Shown piece after piece: positions 31,372-43,589 of a stretch of 64,000 nucleotides of DNA. Under the pieces are notes generated by a model. It ran no database searches. It was not told where the DNA came from and worked only from the letters and a program-made list of their open reading frames with translations. This DNA is from Brachypodium distachyon (Eukaryota; Streptophyta; Magnoliopsida; Poales; Poaceae). The position numbers and the translations under genes were made by a program. The stretch is from positions 36,605,001-36,669,000 of the forward strand of contig NC_016131.3 of the NCBI RefSeq assembly GCF_000005505.3, written 5' to 3'. Within the stretch, counting starts at the first letter, position 1; each line of letters begins with the position of its first letter.

Positions 31372-34300
31372 TGAAGCGACCGCCCCCGTAAAAGGGTTCG
31401 ATCTCTGTGCTTTAGTGCTAGTCCCTGGATCGACTCACTAGCACACACAGTTTCGAGATGTAATATCATAGAACAAAGGTCTCAATATTACAACGTATCA
31501 TCCAGAATATAAAAGGGTACTTACAATTCGCATAACCTCACGGGTTAGCTAGAAATAAAACAATTGTTTAGCAGCGGAAAACGGAAGATACAAGGGCACA
31601 TCAACACCACGGTGAGAGCGTGTTAGAATGTAGGCCCGTAACCCAAATATGCAGAACGTACGTCTTACTCGTCGTCGGAGCTTCCTGCATCATTAGACGA
31701 TGCAGCCACTAGGGTCAATACATTGAATGTATTTGCAAGATTCACTAGGAGTTATACCAGAGCCTACCAAATATATGCATAGTGTGGTAAAGTGGGGTTC
31801 AAGCAATTTGCATAAAAGCTTAGTTATTGAATCCTATCTTTTAATCAAATAGAATTTTATCACTATTGGACACGGGGTAGACACACCCATGCTCCTATTA
31901 TCCTAGAGCACATTGATGTGGATTCATCAAGTGCCCCTACCCTGTTCAACCATTCATTTTATTTAAGAAGTTAGAATGAGTGAGACTTTCCTTACAGCTC
32001 CACATCTAGTCGCTCAAATTGTCCGTTGCCGGGGACACGGCTAAGTACTTAGTTTTGACGCTCTCGAGAGTTTGTACACATTCCCCACAAGAAACCGACG
32101 TGTTAATCCCTTGCTGTCCTCTGGGTAGAGTAGCAACGGCATCGATTACGAGATTTTCAGAGGTAATTCCCTAAACCACGAGAGAATCACGCTCCCCCTA
32201 CACAGCTACCTCAGTACAATTCCTCGGGTCTAGGTTCATACAACTTACTCTTGTCTCGCCAGAGCCCATATAGCATTGTGGTTGTACTAGAAGCTTCTAA
32301 ATAGGAAACTAGTCCAGTCTCGGTTACCCCAGGTGGCATTCCACATTTGCAACGTAGGCGCTCCCCGAATCCACGGGAGAGACGTCCATGGACGATCCAT
32401 TCCTGAATCCACAGGAACTCGACTCAGAGGGACCCATAGAAATGGACCTGACGCCGCTAATCCTCAAAATCTTCAAAGCTGCCCACCCAGGACGGTTCAT
32501 TTAATTAATTGTTTTGCCTTACATCTAATAAAATCATTTCATATCGCCAAAGGCATAACAATAAATAATGTAGTTATTTCCCCCACGATACTACCATAGC
32601 CTAGCATTTAACTACAATCGATGGCAATATGGTAGCAAGGTAATGGCGAGGGTAAACTAGACTACCTGGGATTTATAGCTAGCATAGAAGTACGAGTAAT
32701 ATTCCTGATGCATCTAATGAAACATCTAGTGCATAGTAAAAATATTTAGGAGAATGATCAAAGTGAACTTGCCTTGTCCAAGGTTGTGGTAGTTCTCGCA
32801 CTCTTCGCAACAACAATGATTACACTCCACACAATCTAAAATAAAAGGAACACACACAATAAACACAACATTCAATACAAAAACCATGCCATGATGCACA
32901 TGCTATGCTGATGCACACAAAGGTTACTTCTAACGTACAAAGTTTTGTTTCTGTTTTGAAAAGGCTCTCAAAAGATTTGGACAGATTATACAACATCAAA
33001 GTGGTAATTAATATGCAAGAAACATGGATAGGGTTTAAAACAAAAGATTGTGCGGCTTTTGTAACATAGAGCAATATTTAACTTGCATGCCATGATTATA
33101 CACAAAATAATTTCTTCTCTGGTCCTAATGGATAGAGAACAACTTTAAATAATTTTACAGCAAGATAACATGCTCAAAACTATTTTGAAACAATTCATTT
33201 GAAATTTGAACCATATTCAACCCTTCTGTAAATAGCTACTGTCTAAGTTGTTCAAAACTGAAAATAAACCGTGCCAAAATATTCTACACATTACGACGAT
33301 TCCAGAAAGGTGCGGAACACAAATTTTGGACAAACGGTTTGAAAGATATAAAGATTTGAAGTTGTAGGGTATTTTCTGCAAAAGTGCATTATCCACTTCG
33401 GCCGAAAATAAAATAAAATAAAATAAATAAAAAAAACCCTGCCACGTGGCAGCGCGGGACTGGCCGGTTTCTAGGGTTCCGGCCGGCGGCTAGCGCGCCG
33501 GCGGTGGCGCGGGGCGGCGCGGGCAGGGGCAGCGCGGGCGAGCAGCAGGGGCGGCGCGCGCACGGCGGCGGCGGGCGGCGCGGGGCAGCGGGTCGCGCGG
33601 GCGGAGCTGAGGCGGCGCGGCGGCGGCGCGCGCACGGACAGCGCGCGGAGGGCGGCGGGCGGCGCGGCGCACGGGCGCGGGCAGGGGGGCGGCCAGGCGG
33701 CGCGCGGACGGCGGCCGGCGCTGAGGAAGATGACCGGCGCGGCGGCCGGAGGCGGCGGCGGCGGCCAAACACCAAGGCGAGCGCGTCACGACGTTCGGGA
33801 CGGGGAGAGGAGAGAGGCTAGGGGAGTGGCGCGGGAAGAACCTCACCGGAACGGCGGAGAAACGCGAAGAATGGCGGTGGCAGCAACAAACTCCGACGAG
33901 CAATTACTTTCTAACCGGTGCGAAATTGAACGTGGGGTTTGGGGGAAGTGGAGGAGAAAAGCGAGGCCTTCGGGGTGACGCGCAAGGATTTGGAGAAAAC
34001 GGCCTGAGCGCGGAGAAATCGGAGGTGGAGTCATGGGCAGTTCGCGGGCGTGCGTGGCCGGATTTTTCGGACGGAGGTTGAAGATGACGCGTGGGTCCCA
34101 CCGGTCAGTGAGAGCGGGCGGCTTGGGCGGGCTGAGCCGGTCCGGTTCGGTCCGGTCCGGTCCGGTTTGACCGGGCCGGTCCGGTTCAGCCGGTTCGGTC
34201 GGTTTTCCTCGGTTTTTCCTTTTCTTTTATCTATTTTCTGTTTTCGAACCTCAAAATTGATTCGGAGCTCCAAATCACTCCAAATAAAATGCAACAAAAT

Positions 34301-34681
34301 TTGTAAAATCATATTTTCATATGATCTAACTTTTGGAGCAAGAATTTTCTCAAAGTAAAATATTTAAAAATATATTTGCATATAAAATGGCTTTTATGGC
34401 CCTTAGGCTATCGAATCAAATTATTTTTTTCAAAATACTTTCAAAAGCCAATTATGGGATAGCTTTATATATGCATTAAATCCCTTTTTATCACAATACC
34501 CTCATGGGTTAAAAATGCAAATAGTCAAGAGCAAGATCAAAGCCCAAAAACAAATAAAAGCATTTTTGCAAAAGGGTTTTCTGGGAAAACTTTAGGGTTT
34601 TGAAAGTGTTCAGATGCAAGGGTGACATGATGCTTATGATATGCAATGCATATGAAGAATTTTGAAAATTGGGATGTTACA
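31372..34681 (-). mobile_element. Full-length LTR of the TGTAACATCCC family (copy 1)
   Basis: This 3310-bp LTR has TG..CA ends (TGTAACATCCC on the minus strand at 34681; closing TCGCTTCA at 31372). It aligns end to end with the solo LTR at 46561-49730. Layout on the minus strand: about 400 bp AT-rich DNA, a (t)ccggtccggttcgg stretch, a GC-rich promoter-like region near 33480-34060, then AT-rich DNA to the end. No internal coding region is attached. The flanks do not match (ggggg left, agcgg right), and the left neighbour is Tat while the right is copia. Open frames in the GC-rich part are not genes. Confidence 0.85.
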
Positions 34682-35055
34682 AGCGGCATCACTTGTCTTC
34701 TCATATTCAGTCTTCTCTCTATCCACTTCTTCATTCACGCCTTGTTTTTCAGGAGATTTATCCTCGGCGGCTTTCTTCCGGGCTTCGCTTTTGACCTTAT
34801 CAACCTTTATGCTCTCTGCTGCCTGCTTCATCTGTTCAGTAAGCAAAGTTTTCTTCTTTTTCTTCTCAAGCTCAGCCTGGCTCTTCAAAGCGAGTTCTTT
34901 TTCTTTCTTCAGGGCGATGAGGTCATCCCTCTTCTTCTCTTCGGCTTCCTTCTCAGCCTTTCTCTTTTTCATCTCAGCAGCTTTCTTCTCCTCCTTCTTC
35001 TTCAAGGCAACTGCTGCCTTCTCTTTCTCAGCACCTTCTTTCTCGGTTTTTCAAA
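34682..35055 (-). pseudogene. Copia lysine-rich coiled-coil 3' ORF, upstream part
   Basis: Encodes a Lys/Glu/Ala-rich helical protein (KKKEEKKAAEMKKRKAEKEA, then LALKSQAELEKKKKK and KVKSEARKKAAEDKS) downstream of copia pol. SIRE-lineage elements often carry an extra coiled-coil or env-like ORF there. The frame is cut at SDAA by the LTR at 34681 and seems to resume at about 29650. The role is unknown. Confidence 0.7.
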
Positions 35056-35396
35056 AACGAAATTCATTTTGAAGAAAGATAATTCTTGCATCACCAACAA
35101 CGATTACGATGATACATGAATAACGATGAATAGGCTCTGTGTACAGAAAAGAAATAGATAAGATAGATAGGTTCTAAGGTGTCCTTAGTTTCATTTTCAT
35201 CCGACAGTAAGAGGCAAATGTTATGAAGAACAACTGCGCGGATGAATTTGAAGAAAGAGGCAAATAACAGGCTTCTAAACCTACTGAAGACAAACGAAAG
35301 AAGAACAAACAATACTAATGCTGAGGAACAGAAACATTGAAGACAATGCAAGTGAAGTAAACATGAATGCAAGAGTATTCACAAATATGCAAGTCT
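35056..35396 (-). other. Copia pol-to-3'-ORF spacer
   Basis: About 340 bp between the pol stop codon and the lysine-rich ORF. No conserved frame is visible. Confidence 0.5.
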
Positions 35397-37308
35397 TCAA
35401 GAGATATTCCGGTAATCCAAGATGTTTAATTCACTCCTCAGCTCACAGAATCTGATTTTGTCAAGAGGTTTGGTGAAGATATCTGCGAGTTGTTTGTCTG
35501 TCCTCACATGGTTTAGGAAAATTTCTCCTTTGGACACGTGATCTCTGAGGAAATGGTGTCGAATATCAATGTGCTTCGTGCGAGAATGTTGGACTGGATT
35601 ATTGGCAACCTTTATGGTGCTCTCATTATCACACAGGAGAGGAACGACATCCACTAAGATACCGAAGTCTTTGAGGGTTTGCCTCATCCAAACAAGTTGG
35701 GCACAACAACTGCCTGCTAAAACTTATTCTGCTTCAGCTGTCGACAAAGCAACAGAGTTCTGCTTCTTTGAAGGCCAACTCACTAAGGGTCTTCCGAGGA
35801 ATTTGCAAGTGCCGGAGGTGGATTTTCGATCAACCTTGCAAGCGGCATAATCTGAATCTGAATAGCCAACCGATCAAAAGAAGCACCTTTGGGATACCCG
35901 AGATCGAAGCATGGGGTGTGAACTAAATATCTGAGGATTCTTTTCACTTCCATGAGGTGACAGTCTCGGGGATCTGTTTGTAACCTTGCACACATGCAAA
36001 CACTCAACATGATATCTGGCCTAGATGCACAAAGGTAAAGTAAGGAACCAATCATGGAACGAAACATCTTTTGATCTACCGGTTTACCAGTAGTGTTGAG
36101 GTCGAGGTGGCCATTCGTCGGCATTGGAGTTTCAATTTCCTTGGCAGATTCCATCCCAAATTTCTTCAGCATATCCCTGAGGTACTTCGTTTGAGAGATG
36201 AAGATTCCATTCTTCATTTGCTTGATTTGAAGACCGAGGAAGAACTTCAATTCTCCCATCATTGACATCTCAAACTTCTCAGTCGTCATCTTTCCAAATT
36301 CTTCGCTGAAACTAGGGTTAGTGGAACCAAAAACAATATCGTCCACATATATTTGACACACAAAGAGATCATCCTTCATTTTCTTTGTGAAAGTGTTGGA
36401 TCAATTTTACCAATTTTGAAACCCTTCTTGACTAAAACTTTCTGAGGCATTCATACCATACTCGAGGCGCTTGCTTCAAGCCGTAGAGTGCCTTATCAAG
36501 TTTGTAGACATGATTAGGATATTCTGGCTTCAAAACCAGGGGGTTGTTCAACATAAACAAGTTTTCCAATTGTTCCAATTAGAAATGCACTTTTCACATC
36601 CATTTGATATAAAGTTATCTCATGATGATTAGCATATGCAAGAAAAATTCTAATAGATTCAAGTCGAGCAACAGGGGCATAGGTTTCACCAAAATCCAAA
36701 CCTTCAACCTGGGTGAAGCCTTGTGCAACAAGACGTGCTTTATTTCTCACGACGATTCCGTCTTCATCTTGCTTATTTCTGAAGACCCATTTGGTGTCGA
36801 TGACATTTTGCTTTGGTCTTTCAACGAGGGTCCAGACTTGTTTTCTCTTGAAGTTGTTCAGTTCTTCATGCATAGCCATTACCCAATCTGGATCCGATAA
36901 TGCTTCATCCGCTGTCTTTGGCTCAACTGAAGACACAAAAGAGAAGTGCTCACAAAAATTTGAAACACGTGAGCGAGTTTGAGTACCTCTTCTGATATCT
37001 CCAAAGTTGAGGTCGACAGGATGATCCTTCTAGATTCTTTTGCAGATCTTCGGATGATGTACTTCACCACCAGTAGTGCTAGGTTGTGCTTCTTCAGCAT
37101 GTGAAGCACCTTCTTCATTATTGATTCCGGATTCACTTTGCTTGACTTCTTCTGGACGAATATCACCAATTGCCATCTTTTGGATATTTCCTGAAATTCA
37201 TCAATATCTACAGACATTGGCAATTGCTCTTCCTGGGAGCCGTTAGCTTCATCGAACTGCACATCCTTAGCAATTTCAACAACTTTTGTGGTGTTGTTGA
37301 AGACTAGG
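35397..37308 (-). pseudogene. Ty1/copia pol: RT and RNase H (SIRE-like)
   Basis: Reading leftward: the integrase-RT linker ending RSRVSNFCEHFSFVSSVEP, RT with WVFRNKQDEDG, RLVAQGFTQVEG and YQMDVKSAFL, then the catalytic YVDDIVFGSTNPSF near 36340, LKFFLGLQIKQ, and RNase H (STAEAE, LCDNESTIKVANNP, HIDIRHHFLRD, TKPLDKIRF). Breaks include a frameshift with stops near 36500-36520, another near 36400, one near 35860, and TAA in place of a Tyr codon after AEAE (about 35720). Gag, protease and integrase core would lie to the right, but a Tat LTR interrupts at 37309. Confidence 0.9.
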
Positions 37309-38151
37309 TGTCGTTGCTCGAGGCTCCGACACCGGGGGCGTGCTGGCACACCCCCTTTTAGGTTCGGCAGGGGCGTCGGGGATCGCTCCGGTGATCACCG
37401 TCGTGGCCGATGGCGTATGTAACCTTTGAAGAAGTACACCCAGAATGCATGCAAGCTAGAAACACATGCACACGCGTTTTTACCCAGGTTCGGGCCACCC
37501 GGAGGTGTAAAACCCTACATCCTGCCTGTCTGAGCTTGTATTATCACAAGACCAAGTGTTTACAGGTGTCCCTGGGTACTCCCTCCCTTTGGCTAAGTGT
37601 TCCTTACTATACTCTGCTGATGCTAGAGGCTAACTGAGAGCTGATCGAACTGTGAAATCGTAGAACCTAGAACCCAACGAACAAACTACTGGAGTCAACC
37701 GGAATTCGAACCCTTTGACCGTCGACGGGGGTCCTCCTTTTATAGCCAAGGGGATACCACAGGTGCCACAGTGCATGCATTACAAGTGGCGAGCAGGGAG
37801 ACCTGGCTAGACGGGTAATGCCCCTCCTGTCGGCTCATTAAATTCGCCGTGCGGCTCACTCCTTGCCCTGGTGAGACTGCACATCGTGTGCCCAGCGCAT
37901 GCCCACGTGGCGCCGCTGCTCTGTCCACTCGGCCCCACCCTCGCGGCGGGAGCCTGCGCCCGGGTACCCCTCCTCTCGGCAAGTGACTTCCCGGGAGGCG
38001 CCCAGGTGGGAATATTCCCCGAAGCCCCGCTAGCCCTTCAAGGCTGGGAGCTTGCCGGGCTGCTGCCTGGGATGAGACCCTCCCAGGAACTCGGCGACAA
38101 GGCCCACCCGTCATGCAGCGGTGGTACCCCGGGTGCTACTGGTGCGACAGT
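37309..38151 (-). mobile_element. 3' LTR of Tat element D
   Basis: This 843-bp LTR has TG..CA ends: TGTCGCACCAGTAGCACCCG on the minus strand at 38151 and closing GCAACGACA at 37309. A TATAAAA box lies at 37738-37744 (minus). The inner flank at 38152 reads, on the minus strand, cccgggggctac, a plausible polypurine tract. The outer flank is copia pol (actagg), so the element inserted into the copia element. The matching right end was not found. Confidence 0.9.
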
Positions 38152-38558
38152 AGCCCCCGGGCGTGGGCTGGCAGCACCCGTTCCCGGACGAGTCTTCCCC
38201 AGGTCGATTGCCGGGCTACGCCCCAACCGACGCGTGGGCCCTGATACGCCTCGGGCCCGCGTCTCTTTGCTGCCCCACGTATCTTGCCGTTACAGGCGGA
38301 GAAGTGGGTGCGTGATTTCCACCATGACCTCCCCCTTAAACAGGGAAGTTAAGGCCCCTCTCCGCATTACTCCTTTTGATTAGGAGTTGTCCCCGCGCAC
38401 CCGTAGGGTGCGGAACCGGCTGTTACCAAACGACCGGGCGCTATAAAGTTTTTACTGCTGCTGCAAGGGGAAAACGCTTTGCTCCCCACAGCCTTCGTCT
38501 TCAACCTCCTTCGCATCTTGCGCCCAAGAGTTTTTGCTAGCCCCCGCCCCCGTTCCCC
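38152..38558 (+). promoter_or_regulatory. aORF promoter and leader (element D)
   Basis: Sits between the LTR and the aORF start codon. It has TATAAAG at 38442-38448, 111 bp before the ATG. An upstream block (cccccttaaacagggaagtt near 38331 and gcattactccttttgattagg near 38364) is conserved in E and F. The arrangement indicates that the antisense gene has its own promoter on the strand opposite to the element's genomic RNA. Confidence 0.65.
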
Positions 38559-41500
38559 ATGGCGCCCCCCACCACCAGGAAGGGAAAAGAGGTACAAGTC
38601 CCGAAGAAGGCGGCAGCCAGCAAAAGCAAGGCGGCCGCCGCTGACAAGGATCAGAAGAAGCAGGCGATGAGGGCCACGCTTGCCTTCTACCGGCCCGGCT
38701 ACAACGGCGAGGCGCTGGACAAGATCCGGCACGCCGTCGCCTCCGGGTTCAATGAACACGGGGACACCCTGATCTTTCCCGCGGGCGCGGACCACCAAGA
38801 TAACGACTTCCGGGTGTTCGGACGCTTCCTCCTCACCGGGCTGGTGCTGTCGTTCTCGTTGTTTCTCCATGCGCTGATGGAGTCGTACCAGCTGCGGGTG
38901 GCGCAGCTTCACCCCACGTCGCTCTTCCTCCTCGCCACCTTCCAATTCCTCTGCGAAGCATTCGTAGGGGTGATGCGGTCGGTGGCGCTCTTTCGCCATT
39001 ACTTCTATCCCCGGATCGATAACGTGAAAGCGATGTCGTCGGGGGTGATGTTCCGCGCCCGCGAACAGATGAAGTCCAAGTTCATTGTTCGGTCGGGGAA
39101 GAAGATCAAGAAGGAGTGGCGTGGAGACTGGTGCTGGGTTCGAGTAGAAGACCCCCAGGAGTTCATCCTTTCACCAACGGAGCTGCCGCAAGCCCACAGC
39201 GGCTGGCAGGACAGGTATCACCGCGATGCCGATCTCCTCCCCATCGTGGAGAAGATCAAGGCACTGCGGCTGGCAGGGCTCTTCGACGTGGACGTGGCGC
39301 GCACCTTCATCACCCGACGCATCGCGCCGCTCCAACTGTGCTCCCGGCCCGCATGGATGTACACGGGGGCCGAGGAGAGGACACGCCTCCACCGTGAAGG
39401 TGTGGACTTGGAATCCCTCCAGGTGTGGGTGAAGGGGATCTCCGGCAAAAGCCTCCCTGCAACGGGGTTCCGGCCAAGGGTCATCTCTCTCCACGCTCGT
39501 GTAGCGGGGCTCAACAACATCGTCGCCGCCTTTCCGCCCTGCAACGAGTGAGGATTGATGGATGACACCCCCACCCGGACCCCGCGCGCTCCCCTACCGG
39601 CACCTCGCGGCTAGTAGGTGCTTGAGGAGAGCAGGGGCTAGTCGGAGATCAGCTGGCCATCCCTCCAGTCCCTGGATGACGAGGCGGGCCAGCCTGCGGC
39701 GCCCCAGGTAGTCATCCCTGTGGACGACGACGATGAGGACAGTGATGACGCGCCCCTGATCCTGCGGAGATCACGGGCGTACGTAGCGGCCGCGGCTACC
39801 TCCACGGCGGTGGCGGCGAGACCCGCCCCAGCTGCGGGCCACGGCGGCGGTATCTTCCCCAGCGGCAACATCCGCTCCAGCGGCGGCCGTCCGCCGGCAG
39901 CTCCGCGGGGGCCACAACCGCTGTGGTCGCCGGGGCCATGGTGGCGACCACCCCGGTGACGACCGCGAGCGGCCCGACGGCGGCTGCCTCAGCAGCAGCC
40001 GCCGGGGCCGCGGTGGCCCCTACACAAGGGGCAGTCCCCGGCGCCACGACAGCCTCGTCGTCAACTCCCGCGACGCCCCGGGTCACGGCAACCCCACGGG
40101 CACCCACGGTGCCGCCCGCCCGGAGGGTATTCCGGGGTTTCGCGCTCCGGCGCGACTCCCCAAGAACCGACTCGCCGGCGAGCGCTGGCAAGAGGGGGAG
40201 GGGCGACTCCCCGCCCGCTGCACCGAGCAAGAAGGCGCGCGCGGACGCCGGCAGCGCCGCTGACCAGACCGGCACAGGGGCTAGCAGCACCGTCATCGCC
40301 CCCCGCCGACGACCCAGCCCCAACCGGGGCAGGGTCGGCAACAGGTACGGCTCGTTCGCTCCTTCTCTGCTGCGTTTCCGATTGTTAGTTAATCACACAG
40401 CCGTACCTTTTCTTTCCACAGGTGGCACTTCGCCCGCGGCAAGCCTCTCGAAGGCTCCCGCCAGGACGGATGATGTGGGGGAAGCTCCCCCCGCAAGTCC
40501 AATGGCCTTGCAAGGTAACCACCCTGATCCCCTTCCTCTCGCTTCCGGCTACTCTTTTGCTCGTCGATTCTCACACTTCTTATTGCTGCAGGCCCAAGTG
40601 CGCTCACACCGGGAGCGGGCGCTGCCGTGGTTGATCTCGACCCCGATGTCGAGATCACGGGGGCAGCGGAGGAGCCAGCACCGGCTCCCGCTCCAAGCCC
40701 TACCGCGCCGGCCACGGCGGCCGTGGTGACCACGGCCGCCGTCGGGGCGGCGCCTGGCGGCACGCCGGCAGCCGTGGACGCAGCTGGCGTGGATTCGCCT
40801 GCCACCCAACAAGGGACGGCTCCTGCCGGGGGGATGGTGGCTTCTCCAGCCCCAGGGTCCCCAGGCGCGGGTGAAGGGGAGGTTGTCGGGGAAGGGCGAC
40901 AGGACGCCCCTGAACAAGCAGACGACCCCCCACACAGTTCTACGAAGGCAGCGGGGGCTTCGTCATCATCGGCCGCCTCTCCCAACACCGACCTCGGCAC
41001 CCTTGCCGGGGTGGCTTGGAATCTCATCACCTGGGATCCGAGCGTCTTCGAGCGAGGACACCAGTTCCTGGACGCCGTCAAGGACCAACAACTGGCCTTC
41101 GTCACCTCTTTCAACGAGGTAAGGGAGCACCACGCCATCGCCAAGAGCCAACTTGGCGAGGTGCGGGAAGCCGTGGAGAAGGAGCGGCAAGAGCTCTCCC
41201 GGCTGCGCGAGGAGACGCGCCTCGCCAGAGAGGAGGCGCGCCTTGCCCGGGAAGCCCTGAAGGACACCGAGGAACCGGTCGTCCCGAAGGTCGAGCTCTA
41301 CCGGCAACTAGAGGCGCAGGGCACCGGGTTTCAGGGTGCGCTGGACTCGCTGGTGGCGACCCTCGAGGAAACCAAGAAGGAGCACGCTGGGGTGCTCGCG
41401 GCAGCCCAGGCCCGGCTTGACGAGAAAAGCGACCTGATCGCCAACTACCGCGGCGAGATCCAGGGGCTGCGGGTCAAGCTGGAGGTGCAGGTCAAGGCCA

Positions 41501-42145
41501 CCGAGAGCGCGGTGGAAGCGGCGGCCCGGCATGAGATCCGGCTCGGCTCCGCCAAGGAAAGAGCGGCCAGGCTTGAGACCGAGCTGGCCACCGTTCGGGA
41601 GGAGCTCGCCATGGCCGGCAACGACATCGCGGTCAAGACCGCGGAGCTCGCAGCACAGGAGAGCAATCTCCGCAAGGCCAAGAAACCCGCGCATGACGCT
41701 CGGCTCCACCACGGCACGCTGATCGGGCAGCTGCAGATAGAGACCGAGAAGCTGCTCAAGATCGCCCAGGCGCTGCGCGACTTGCTACCCGGGTTCGAGT
41801 TGCAGGCCGCGGCGGTGGACGGCACGGACGTCTCAACGTTAATCCCCTTCTTCTCCGACCTGGTGGGGAAGCTCGGAGGCGCTCGACTTCTGGATCGCCC
41901 AGTATGGCGCGAACGAGGTTGCCAACTGCGCCCGGGAGGTTGCCGGGACAATTCTCCCGAGGATACACCTCCGGGACCCGGAGTTTCCCTTCGAGTCCCT
42001 GCTGGACGCCTGGTCGGACAGTGAGGACGAGCCCACTCACACCCGAGCGGTGTGTGGGTTCGTCGACGAGGTGGTCGAGTGGATGCAGCGGAAGCCGGAC
42101 CCCGAGCCGTCCCCGGAGCCCCCGGCGGAAGATTCCGGCCACTAG
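38559..42145 (+). pseudogene. Antisense spliced ORF (aORF) of element D, nearly complete
   Basis: Exons 38559-40344, 40422-40514 and 40592-42145, with phase-1 GT-AG introns. Exon 1 starts MAPPTTRKGKE and holds the PF04195-like domain (LFLHALMESYQLRVAQLHP, ALFRHYFYPRID, RGDWCWVRV), then an acidic and Ala/Pro/Thr-rich region with RGVFRGF-like and KKARADAG basic motifs. Exon 3 holds WDPSVFERGHQF, about 200 residues of coiled coil, and the C-terminal block ending SGH before TAG 42143-42145. Defects: TGA at 39549-39551 in place of Trp, more stops near 39613-39645, and a one-base insertion near 41877. The basic motifs could be nuclear signals (inference). The cellular role is unknown; despite the family name there is no DNA-transposase motif. 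Confidence 0.85.
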
Positions 42146-42304
42146 TTGCCGCAGCATCCTAGTCCCCGCTGCTTTCCTGTTTATCTTTCTTTGCTTTTGC
42201 CCTGCAAGTGTGGCGCTCGGTGCCGTTTTAACAATTACACTCCCAGTAGTTCATGTAATCGTTCAGTACTTAGTTAGTCAAGATCTTTAATTTGCTGCCC
42301 CTAA
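42146..42304 (+). other. aORF 3' UTR of element D, truncated spacer
   Basis: Contains the conserved gcaagtgtggcgctcggtgccgt stretch found after every aORF. It stops near 42300, where the promoter of a second aORF begins. The pol of element D is therefore gone. Confidence 0.6.
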
Positions 42305-42546
42305 CACCACGCCGTTACAGAGGGAGCAGTGGGCGCGTAATTTCCACCGTAACCCCCCCCCCCCCTTAAACAGGGAAGTTAAGGCCACTCCCCGCATTAC
42401 TCCTTTTGATTAGGTGCTATAAAGTTTTTACTGTTGCCGAAAGGGGAAAACACTTTGCTCCGCAGAGCCTTCGTCTTCAACCTCCTTCGCATACTCCGCC
42501 CAAGTGTTCTTGCGAACTCCTGCCTGCGTTCCCCATAGCGCCCCCG
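42305..42546 (+). promoter_or_regulatory. aORF promoter and leader of element E
   Basis: Second copy of the aORF promoter: the cccccttaaacagggaagtt block, gcattactccttttgattagg, then TATAAAG at 42418-42424. It runs to the start-codon position, which reads ATA instead of ATG (near 42536). An LTR in sense orientation begins right after it. Confidence 0.65.
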
Positions 42547-43537
42547 TCGCACTAGTGGCACCCGGGGTACCACCGCTGCACGACGCGTGGGCCCCGTCCT
42601 CGAGTTCCCAAGAAGGTTCCACCCCGGGTAGCGGCTACGAGCAGTCCGGCAAGCTACCAGCCCGGAAGGGCTAGCGGGGCTTCGGGGAATATTCCCGCCT
42701 GGGCACCTCCCGGGAAGCCGCTTCCCGGGGGGAGGTTCCCGGGTGCGTTTGGCCCTGGCGCTTCCCGGGATAGGGTGTTCCCGGGCACAGGCTCCCCGCC
42801 TCAAGGGTGGGGCCCAGTGAGCAGATCAACAGCGCCACGCGGGCACGTGGCGGGCATGGGGTGCGCGGCCCCACCGGGGCAAGGAGTAAGGCGCCCGGCT
42901 CATTAAATGAGCCGACAGGAAGGGCGTTACCCGTCCGAATCAAGTAAACAGTGGCTGTCCAATCTTGCTCTAGGGTTTTAGACCCCTAGCAGCGGAGGTG
43001 GCGTCCATGCGTGCCACCAGCTCACCGGGGGGGAGTTGTATGCCTCCCCGCTCGACATTTGTAGCCCATGCACCGTGGCACCTGTGGCATCCCCTTGAGT
43101 ATAAAAGGAGGACCCCCGCCAGCGGTCAAAGGGTTCCAAGTTTTTCAAAGTTTGGTCAGTTGGATGGTTCGACAGTCACACGGTTACACAGACTCGTAGC
43201 TCACAACTAGCCCTAGTCCGAGGGTAGCAAGTTGCGTTAGCAAGGAAAGAGAGAGAGCCCGGGGACCTTCCCCGGCAAGGTGTAAACACTTGGTGCATAA
43301 TCAATACCAGTTCAGATAGGCAGGACGTAGGGTTTTACACCTCCGGGTGGCCCGAACCTGGGTAAAAACGTGCGTGCATGTGTTCTTTGTTTGTGTGCAT
43401 CCCGAGTACATCATTTCGCCGGCCCGCAGGGCCATCGGCCACGCCGGCGATCGCCGGGGCGATCCCCGACGCCCCTGCCGAACCTAAAAGGGGGCCGTGA
43501 CCGCACGCCCCTGGTGTCGGAGCCCTGCGCGACGACA
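42547..43537 (+). mobile_element. Plus-strand Tat LTR inserted in the aORF of element E
   Basis: Almost complete 991-bp LTR lacking only the first TG (it starts TCGCACTAGTGGCACCCG), with TATAAAA at 43100-43106, ending cgcgacgaca. A primer-binding site and short leader follow, so it is the 5' end of an element in plus orientation. The rest of that element is missing: by about 43590 the sequence is aORF again. It is opposite in orientation to element E and parallel to the aORF. Confidence 0.88.
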
Positions 43538-43539
43538 TC

Positions 43540-43558
43540 TGGCGCGCCAGGTAGGGGG
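43540..43558 (+). other. Primer-binding site of the Tat family
   Basis: TGGCGCGCCAGGTAGGGGG lies two bases after the LTR end ACA. It is expected to pair with the 3' end of a tRNA ending CCA. I did not assign the tRNA. This is the only primer-binding site of the family visible in the window. Confidence 0.8.
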
Positions 43559-43589
43559 CGCGGGAGAAGAGCTCGCCGGTAATCGCCGG

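Noticed and set aside
33389..33978. GC-rich frames inside LTR copy 1 as genes
   Set aside because: Pro/Ala/Arg-rich on both strands and lying in the LTR promoter-leader region; not conserved in the solo LTR.
38559..39551. A DNA transposase gene (suggested by the family label)
   Set aside because: It has no transposase catalytic motif, no terminal inverted repeats, and always sits antisense in Tat retroelements.
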